Shown here piece by piece: positions 5,340-10,211 of a DNA stretch of 10,211 nt. The notes under the pieces are model-generated. The model saw nothing but the letters and a program-made list of their open reading frames with translations. It searched no databases and was not told the DNA's origin. Numbering within the stretch: the stretch's first letter is position 1; the number at the start of each line of letters is the position of its first letter. The stretch spans positions 1 to 10,211 of the forward strand of contig OMSZ01000247.1 in the NCBI GenBank assembly GCA_900313855.1. The letters are read 5' to 3'. Position numbers and translations under genes: made by a program. Source of the stretch: an uncultured Eubacteriales bacterium (GTDB lineage: Bacteria > Bacillota > Clostridia > Lachnospirales > Lachnospiraceae).

Positions 5340-7355
5340 TTATAACTGAATGCCTTTTTGATCATCCTCAACAAGATCCTTTAGCGGATAATCATGCCTT
5401 TCCAAAAATATGACTGCATCATTTGCTCTTTTTAATACTTCCGCGTTATTGTAGATATCGCCAAGCTTAAATAACATTTCTCCGCTCTGTCTTACACCAA
5501 AGAAATCTCCCGGACCTCTTAGCTTCAAGTCTTCATTGGCTATAAAAAAGCCGTCATTAGCTTTATTAAGAATATCAAGTCTTTCGCGTGAGCTGTCATT
5601 ATCTGAGCTGCAAAGCATTATACAATATGACTGTGCATCGCCTCGTCCGACACGCCCCCTTAGCTGATGCAGCTGTGCAAGACCGAATTTCTCGGCATTT
5701 TCTATCATCATAACTGTTGCATTGGGATTGTTGATTCCAACCTCAACCACGGTCGTAGAAACCAAAATATCTATTTGACCTTTAGAAAAGCTTTCCATAA
5801 TGCTATTCTTGTTTTCCGGTGTCATTTTACCATGAAGGAATTCAATATTAACTGTATCAGGGAAAATGCCGTTAAGGCTTTCCGCATATTCCGTTACGTT
5901 CTCCGCCTCCATATTCTCCCCTGCTTCAACCATCGGACATATGATATATATCTGATGTCCCATATCTATCTGTTCCTTCATAAACTTATATGCTGTAGGT
6001 CTGTACTTAGGTCCTACAACACAGTTTTTTATCGGCTTTCTGCTTGCCGGCATATCCTTGATAACAGAGATATCAAGATCTCCATACATTATTATCGCAA
6101 GCGTTCTAGGAATCGGGGTAGCGCTCATTACAAGTACATGCGGCTCGCTTCCCTTCTTAGAAAGCAGCTCTCTCTGCCTTACGCCGAAACGATGCTGTTC
6201 ATCAGTAATCACAAGAGCAAGCTTGTTATATTGTACCTTCTCTTGGATAAGCGCATGTGTTCCTACAATTATATCAATCTCACCATTCTCTAATCTTTCA
6301 TATATCTCACGTTTTTTTGAAAGCTTAGTAGAGCCTGTAAGCAATTCAACTGTAATAGCATACTTTTCAAAATCCTTTATTAATGACTCATAATGCTGCA
6401 TAGCAAGCACCTCGGTCGGTGCCATAAATGCTGCCTGAAACCCATTATTTACCGCAGTTAATAATGCGATTTCCGCTACCACGGTTTTGCCCGAACCGAC
6501 GTCTCCCTGAATCAGACGATTCATAACAGTATCGCCCTTAATATCCTTTAGTATCTCACATACAGCCTTATATTGTCCTACAGTAAGTGAAAACGGCAGA
6601 TTATTAATGAAATCATCAGTCCATTTATGTTCATCCATTATATATTGATTCTTTGCTTTTACAGTGCGTTCTCTTATAAGCCTCATATGAACCAGAAAAT
6701 AAAAGAACTCATCAAATACAATTCTGTCTCTGCACATAAGCATATCATCAAAGCTTTTTGGAAAATGAACACCATTTATAGCCTCTTTAAGCGGCATAAG
6801 TTCAAACGTATCCCGCACATTTTCAGGAATCTTATCCTCAATCTCATCAAGCATCGGAAGCGCCGATTTAACCGCTTTGGTAACAACCTTATTGCTAAGT
6901 CCTGTTGTTAACGGGTAAATTGGCTGTAAGGTTGACTTTAGCTCCTCATATTGTTTTTCGGTATAATATTCCGGATGCTCCATTACAAGCAGATTACCTC
7001 GTACTGACAAGTTTCCGACAAAAATAAAGCTTTGTCCTATATGAAATACCTGTTTTAAAAATGGCGAATTAAACCATACAAGCTTAACACTTCCTGTTCC
7101 GTCAGACACCATGCAACTTACAAGCGTAAGCTTACGAATCTTTTTAACATCAACATATGTCTGAACAGAAGCACGGATTGCGACTCTGTTCCCGACAACT
7201 GTCTCGTCTATATCAACCGGTTCATCAAAGCTTAAATAATTCCTGGGCGCAAGACGTAACAGATCTTCAATTGTCATGACTTTAATTTTCTCAAACATTA
7301 AAGCTGTCTTATCGCCGACACCCTTTAATGATTTTACGGGATCCGAAATCTTCAT
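5340..7355 (-). CDS. recG: ATP-dependent DNA helicase RecG
   Basis: RecG is a double-stranded DNA translocase that reverses stalled replication forks and branch-migrates Holliday junctions and R- or D-loops. With ATG at 7355 it has 671 residues, near the usual 680-690. Residue numbers are for this start. The N-terminal wedge/OB domain lies at about 55-145. Helicase motifs follow: Walker A GDVGSGKT (284-291), APTEVLAMQH (312-321), DEQH box (385-388), SATPIPRT (411-418), LHGKM (507-511), STTVVEVGINNPNA (533-546) and QLRGRVGRG (564-572). LRGPGDFFGVRQSG (612-625) is the RecG C-terminal signature region coupling ATP use to translocation. An in-frame ATG at 7367 would add four residues, but it overlaps the GGAGAGG site that fits the ATG at 7355. 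It is 148 bases downstream of fakA, with a long hairpin in between, so it may be partly uncoupled from that gene. Confidence 0.97.
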   Translation of the reverse strand: MKISDPVKSLKGVGDKTALMFEKIKVMTIEDLLRLAPRNYLSFDEPVDIDETVVGNRVAIRASVQTYVDVKKIRKLTLVSCMVSDGTGSVKLVWFNSPFLKQVFHIGQSFIFVGNLSVRGNLLVMEHPEYYTEKQYEELKSTLQPIYPLTTGLSNKVVTKAVKSALPMLDEIEDKIPENVRDTFELMPLKEAINGVHFPKSFDDMLMCRDRIVFDEFFYFLVHMRLIRERTVKAKNQYIMDEHKWTDDFINNLPFSLTVGQYKAVCEILKDIKGDTVMNRLIQGDVGSGKTVVAEIALLTAVNNGFQAAFMAPTEVLAMQHYESLIKDFEKYAITVELLTGSTKLSKKREIYERLENGEIDIIVGTHALIQEKVQYNKLALVITDEQHRFGVRQRELLSKKGSEPHVLVMSATPIPRTLAIIMYGDLDISVIKDMPASRKPIKNCVVGPKYRPTAYKFMKEQIDMGHQIYIICPMVEAGENMEAENVTEYAESLNGIFPDTVNIEFLHGKMTPENKNSIMESFSKGQIDILVSTTVVEVGINNPNATVMMIENAEKFGLAQLHQLRGRVGRGDAQSYCIMLCSSDNDSSRERLDILNKANDGFFIANEDLKLRGPGDFFGVRQSGEMLFKLGDIYNNAEVLKRANDAVIFLERHDYPLKDLVEDDQKGIQL

Positions 7356-7358
7356 AGA

Positions 7359-7365
7359 CCTCTCC
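7359..7365 (-). promoter_or_regulatory. Ribosome binding site deciding the recG start
   Basis: GGAGAGG on the minus strand overlaps the upstream ATG (7367-7365). Its GGAG core sits six bases before the ATG at 7355. The upstream ATG has only AT-rich sequence before it. Confidence 0.7.
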
Positions 7366-7391
7366 ATTAATTATTAAATATACATAATCGA

Positions 7392-7430
7392 ATAAGAGAC
7401 AAATGTCCCTATCGGTCACTTGTCTCTTAT
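7392..7430 (-). terminator. Long hairpin between fakA and recG, possible terminator or attenuator
   Basis: Arms of 11 bases (ATAAGAGACAA at 7392-7402 and its exact complement at 7420-7430) enclose a 17-base loop. On the minus strand the loop continues the stem with about five more pairs and one mismatch. The tail after the stem (TTATTCGATTATG) has few consecutive Ts, so termination may be partial. Placement after the fakA stop and before recG suggests attenuation or RNA processing between the two genes. Confidence 0.45.
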
Positions 7431-7503
7431 AAAAACATTTAAACCATATATATCTGACAAAAGCATAAACACTTATCACAGATTGTAGATATGCTCATAT
7501 CGA

Positions 7504-9315
7504 TCATTCAACCGAAAGTATATAGTAATATATCGGCTGTCCGCCGTAATTGAACTCCACATCACAGTCCTCGTAGGTCTCCTCGACATATTGTTCAAAT
7601 TCCTTAGCATCCTCTTCCTTGACTTCTGCACCATAATATATACTGATAAGCTCGGAATCCTCATCTATCATATGAGCCAAAAGCTCTTTGGTAGCCTCAA
7701 CAAGATCGGTAGAAACAGACTGTATTCCATCATCATCAATACCCATAATATCGCCTGCATTGATATTCTTGCCATCGATGCTGGTATCTCTTACAGCATA
7801 GGTCACCTGACCGGTCTTAACATTACCCATTTCACCGATCATGTTTTCAAGATTATCCTCTGCCTTAGCCGATGCATCAAATGCAATAAGAGCGGCTACA
7901 CCCTGAGGAGCAGTTTTTGACGGAACAACTATTATCTCCTTATCCTCGGTAAGCTCCTTAGCCTGATTAGCAGCAAGTATTATATTCTTATTATTTGGAA
8001 GAATATAAATCGTCTTTGCATTAACCTTATCAATGGCATTAAGCATATCCTCGGTACTTGGATTCATGGTCTGTCCGCCTTCAATAAGATGGTCTACACC
8101 AAGATCCTTGAATATATCATTCATGCCCTGTCCTACCGAAACCGCAATAAAACCATATTCCTTCTGTTTGGCAGGCTCTGAACCATTTTTATCCTTTTTA
8201 TCAACATTGATCCAGCTTACATTTTGTCCGGCAATCTCAATAGTATTAGAGGAAGTACTTACTCCGGCTGCTTTTTTCTCAGCCTCAGTGATTACTTTTT
8301 CTCTATGCTCCTCGCGCATGTTATCAACCTTCATGCTGGTAAGAGAGCCATACTCTAAAGCCTTCTCAAACGCCTGTCCCGGATGATTGGTATGAACATG
8401 AACCTTACATATGGTATCGTCCGCAACCACTACCAAAGAATCACCTATTGATAACAGGAAAGATTTGAATTTCTCCTCCTCGGTCTTAGGGAAATCCTTT
8501 TCTAAAATAATAATAAACTCTGTACAATAACCATACTTGATATGAGAAGTATCGATAGATTTTCTGTCAATACCAAGTGAATTGGTAAGTCTTAAACCTG
8601 ATGCATCAGGAGCCGGTCTGTCAGACTTAACACCACCTGCATTCTCTCCGTCATAACCGTTAGAGAAATCATAAGAAACCTTGCCTGTAAGCGCATCAAA
8701 TGCTCCCTCTAATATCGTCATAAGTCCTTCACCACCGGAATCAACAACTCCGGCCTCTTTAAGTACCGGAAGCATATCCGGAGTCTTATTAAGGACTTCT
8801 CTTCCATATTCCAATACACCTGTTGCAAATTCAAGTGGCGCCTTATTAGCCTTTGCAAGCTCTGTTGCCTTGTCAGATAAACCCTTCGCAACAGTGAGGA
8901 TCGTACCCTCCTTAGGCTTCATAACAGCTTTATACGCAGTAGCTACTGCACGTTCAAAGGCAGAGGCAACAACATCGGTAGTAATCTCCTCCTTACCCTC
9001 TAAGCCTTTGCATAATCCTCTTATAAGCTGTGATAAAATAACACCGGAATTACCTCTCGCCCCACGCAAAGAACCTGTTGACATTGCTTTTGTAACATTA
9101 GCAAATGTAGGCTCAGTAATAGCTGCAACCTCTTTAGCTGCAGCGGTGATCGTAAGAGTCATATTAGTACCGGTATCACCATCAGGAACCGGAAATACAT
9201 TGAGTTCATTGATATAATCTTTCTTTGCTTCAATACTTTTGGCACCGGCAAGAAATGCGTACTGCAATCCCTTTGCATCAAGGCCAACTTTATTCTGATT
9301 ATTATTCTGGCTCAT
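7504..9315 (-). CDS. fakA: DAK/DhaL-domain protein, fatty acid kinase FakA-like (YloV)
   Basis: FakA is the ATP-binding subunit of fatty acid kinase. With a FakB (DegV) partner carrying the fatty acid, it makes acyl-phosphate for phospholipid synthesis from exogenous fatty acids. The N-terminal DhaL domain (about 10-210) has NVFPVPDGDTGTNM (39-52) with the Mg-ATP binding Asp residues, SLRGARGNSGVILSQ (82-96) and VDSGGEGL (191-198). A middle domain follows with KVHVHTNHPG (304-313), typical of FakA, then a C-terminal domain ending YYGAEVKEEDA (560-570) and GGQPIYYYILSVE. At 603 residues it is about 50 longer than Bacillus YloV or Staphylococcus FakA; extra length appears as polar linkers near 216-240 and 345-385. 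ATG at 9315 has AGGAGG at 9325-9320. This site overlaps the asp23 stop, so translation is probably coupled. No FakB gene is in the window; the substrate is inferred from the family. Confidence 0.9.
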   Translation of the reverse strand: MSQNNNQNKVGLDAKGLQYAFLAGAKSIEAKKDYINELNVFPVPDGDTGTNMTLTITAAAKEVAAITEPTFANVTKAMSTGSLRGARGNSGVILSQLIRGLCKGLEGKEEITTDVVASAFERAVATAYKAVMKPKEGTILTVAKGLSDKATELAKANKAPLEFATGVLEYGREVLNKTPDMLPVLKEAGVVDSGGEGLMTILEGAFDALTGKVSYDFSNGYDGENAGGVKSDRPAPDASGLRLTNSLGIDRKSIDTSHIKYGYCTEFIIILEKDFPKTEEEKFKSFLLSIGDSLVVVADDTICKVHVHTNHPGQAFEKALEYGSLTSMKVDNMREEHREKVITEAEKKAAGVSTSSNTIEIAGQNVSWINVDKKDKNGSEPAKQKEYGFIAVSVGQGMNDIFKDLGVDHLIEGGQTMNPSTEDMLNAIDKVNAKTIYILPNNKNIILAANQAKELTEDKEIIVVPSKTAPQGVAALIAFDASAKAEDNLENMIGEMGNVKTGQVTYAVRDTSIDGKNINAGDIMGIDDDGIQSVSTDLVEATKELLAHMIDEDSELISIYYGAEVKEEDAKEFEQYVEETYEDCDVEFNYGGQPIYYYILSVE

Positions 9316-9323
9316 AGCTCCTC

Positions 9324-9683
9324 CTAATCAATAACCCGTACGCCTTCAACAAATACGTTGATCTTTTCAACCTGCATACCGGTAAACTCTTCAACTTTAT
9401 ATCTAACTGTCGACATCAGATTCTCCGCAACAGTCGAAATGCTAACACCATAAGCCACTATAATATGAAAATCAATTGTTATGGCATTGTTCTCAAAAAC
9501 AGTAACATTAACTCCCTTAGAAACACTATCCCCTCTAAGTAGCTTAACTATACCATCCTTCATGTTAACTGTAGCCATACCTACAATTCCGAAACATTCA
9601 ATTGCAGACAAACCGGCAAATTGAGCTATAACTTCACTCTCGATAACTACGCCGCCGTTTCCGCTTTCTAATTCTATCTTCAT
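9324..9683 (-). CDS. Asp23/Gls24 (DUF322) family envelope stress protein YloU
   Basis: Asp23-family proteins are small cytoplasmic proteins, in Staphylococcus tethered to the membrane and linked to cell envelope stress; their biochemical activity is unknown. The 119-residue protein covers the whole domain. It begins with the typical GGVVIESEVIAQFAGLSAIECFGIVGM region (10-36), then alternating beta segments (VNVTVFENNAITIDFHIIVAYG, 58-79), SISTVAENLMSTVRYKVEE (81-99) and MQVEKINVFVEGVRV (103-117). ATG at 9683 has GGAGG six bases upstream. It is eight bases from fakA, and the asp23-fakA (yloU-yloV) pair next to rpmB is widely conserved in Firmicutes. It is the first gene of the minus-strand run. 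There is no membrane anchor in the sequence. Confidence 0.95.
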   Translation of the reverse strand: MKIELESGNGGVVIESEVIAQFAGLSAIECFGIVGMATVNMKDGIVKLLRGDSVSKGVNVTVFENNAITIDFHIIVAYGVSISTVAENLMSTVRYKVEEFTGMQVEKINVFVEGVRVID

Positions 9684-9724
9684 ATGAAACCTCCTTCATA
9701 TTATAATTAGCCGGTCATATACAA

Positions 9725-9737
9725 AAATCATTGATTT
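9725..9737. repeat. 13-base palindrome in the asp23 leader
   Basis: AAATCA-T-TGATTT is a perfect palindrome about 20-30 bases downstream of the predicted asp23 transcription start. It could be an operator or a small leader hairpin. No regulator is recognised, and AT-rich palindromes of this size can occur by chance. Confidence 0.3.
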
Positions 9738-9762
9738 CTGCCAACCGTTTACACTAAAGTAC

Positions 9763-9791
9763 ATCATACCATTACACATCTTCTTACGCAA
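9763..9791 (-). promoter_or_regulatory. Extended -10 promoter of the asp23-fakA run
   Basis: On the minus strand TATGAT (9768-9763) is preceded by TGG, giving the extended -10 TGGTATGAT. A weak -35 TTGCGT (9791-9786) stands 17 bases upstream. The predicted start near 9757 gives a leader of about 73 bases. Confidence 0.6.
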
Positions 9792-9828
9792 GTAAAAATC
9801 AAAATTTGCTATTTTTTTAAATTTGTGC

Positions 9829-9857
9829 TTGCATTTGTTTAACACTTCTGATAGAAT
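9829..9857 (+). promoter_or_regulatory. Promoter of rpmB
   Basis: TTGCAT (9829-9834), a 17-base spacer and TAGAAT (9852-9857), with TG at the extended -10 position (TGATAGAAT). The sequence at 9792-9828 is very rich in A and T and could serve as an UP element. The predicted start near 9864 leaves a leader of about 42 bases. Confidence 0.72.
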
Positions 9858-9890
9858 TGACGTGTTGCAAACCGATAGGTTAATTATTTC

Positions 9891-9897
9891 AAGGAGG
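9891..9897 (+). promoter_or_regulatory. Ribosome binding site deciding the rpmB start
   Basis: AAGGAGG is followed after eight bases by GTG at 9906. An in-frame GTG at 9897 overlaps the site itself and cannot be the real start. Confidence 0.85.
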
Positions 9898-9905
9898 TGT
9901 CAACT

Positions 9906-10091
9906 GTGGCAAAGTGTTCAATATGTGATAAGAGCGCTCATTTCGGAATCAAAGTGAGTCATTCTCATAGAAGATCTAACAAGATGTGGAAGTCAAACAT
10001 TAAGAAGGTTAAGATTAATGATAACGGAACTCCTAAGAGAGTCTATGTTTGTACATCTTGCTTACGTTCAGGTAAAGTTGAGAGAGCTTAA
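9906..10091 (+). CDS. rpmB: 50S ribosomal protein L28, zinc-binding (four-Cys) form
   Basis: L28 is a small protein of the large ribosomal subunit. With GTG at 9906 the protein is 61 residues and begins MAKCSICDKSAHFG, the normal L28 N-terminus. SHSHRRSNKMWKSNI (18-32) is the conserved basic RNA-binding segment. Four cysteines in two pairs (C4/C7 and C49/C52, CSIC and CTSC) form a zinc ribbon, so this is the zinc-binding variant rather than the Cys-free paralogue. The frame extends three codons upstream to GTG at 9897, but that is inside the ribosome binding site. It is divergent from asp23 with separate promoters, and monocistronic by the terminator at 10131-10164. Confidence 0.97.
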   Translation: MAKCSICDKSAHFGIKVSHSHRRSNKMWKSNIKKVKINDNGTPKRVYVCTSCLRSGKVERA

Positions 10092-10130
10092 TATCAATAC
10101 AATATGAATAGCCGTAAGGCTTAATGAATT

Positions 10131-10164
10131 AATAGTACTGCTACCATTGCAGTACTATTTTTTT
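10131..10164 (+). terminator. Intrinsic terminator of rpmB
   Basis: AATAGTACTGC (10131-10141) pairs perfectly over 11 bases with 10149-10159 around a seven-base loop. A run of seven Ts spans 10158-10164. It lies 40 bases after the rpmB stop. The remaining 47 bases to the window end hold no feature I can support. Confidence 0.92.
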
Positions 10165-10211
10165 GTCTGTTTTGCTTTTTCACGTTGACTACATCTTAGT
10201 GTGTCTTTTCA

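Noticed and set aside
5667..6911. Several plus-strand open frames antisense to recG (up to 208 codons)
   Set aside because: They are shadows of the recG coding sequence; they lack ribosome binding sites and recognisable domains.
7476..7664. Minus-strand 62-codon frame overlapping the end of fakA
   Set aside because: It overlaps fakA in another frame, has no clear ribosome binding site and no recognisable domain.
8033..9217. Plus-strand open frames of 117 and 178 codons antisense to fakA
   Set aside because: Shadow frames of a well-conserved gene; Ser/Ala/Pro/Val-rich composition is typical of reversed coding sequence.
10185..10211. TTGACT at 10185-10190 as a promoter for a gene beyond the window
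   Set aside because: The matching -10 position falls at the window end and cannot be seen, so a promoter is not supported.

Overview
This window is ordinary chromosomal DNA from a low-GC Firmicute, most likely a clostridium of the Lachnospiraceae type. Evidence for this is AT-rich spacers, AGGAGG-type ribosome binding sites, TTG and GTG starts, a Gram-positive LexA (SOS) box at recA, and a set of genes known from the Bacillus ylb and ylo clusters. The family assignment is inferred from gene content and protein style; no database was searched. All nine complete genes and the one partial gene look intact. No insertion sequence, phage gene, tRNA, rRNA or CRISPR array is visible.

Layout. Positions 1-330 (minus) hold the first 110 codons of recA, cut by the window edge. 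Positions 331-674 are a 344-base spacer with the recA promoter, one good and one degenerate LexA-type site, and a GC-richer island with the inverted repeats of a structured RNA. It also holds two promoters pointing apart: one for tmcAL (plus) and one whose predicted start is at the edge of the RNA-like island (minus). Positions 675-2865 (plus) hold tmcAL (ylbM), a tRNA-Met wobble acetylation enzyme, and a short YlbJ/SpoVV-like membrane protein. Positions 2862-9683 (minus) are a six-gene run. In transcription order it is asp23 (yloU), a fatty acid kinase FakA/DAK-type gene (yloV), recG, rsmD, coaD and a DivIVA-like coiled-coil protein with a long disordered tail. Positions 9906-10091 (plus) hold rpmB (ribosomal protein L28), divergent from asp23, with its own promoter and a clear intrinsic terminator.

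How the genes relate. Most are housekeeping: ribosome and tRNA maturation (rpmB, rsmD, tmcAL), DNA repair and recombination (recA, recG), CoA synthesis (coaD), and lipid or envelope functions (fakA, asp23, DivIVA-like). The minus-strand run is probably transcribed from the extended -10 promoter before asp23. A further promoter lies before rsmD, and a long hairpin between fakA and recG may separate the two halves. The plus and minus runs converge with stop codons overlapping by 3-4 bases, and the minus-strand terminator is encoded inside the end of the ylbJ-like reading frame.

By ribosome-binding-site position, three starts lie downstream of the longest open frame: the DivIVA-like gene (GTG at 4094), recG (ATG at 7355) and rpmB (GTG at 9906). 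I found no convincing new multi-gene system. The strongest candidate for something undescribed is the RNA-like island upstream of recA.
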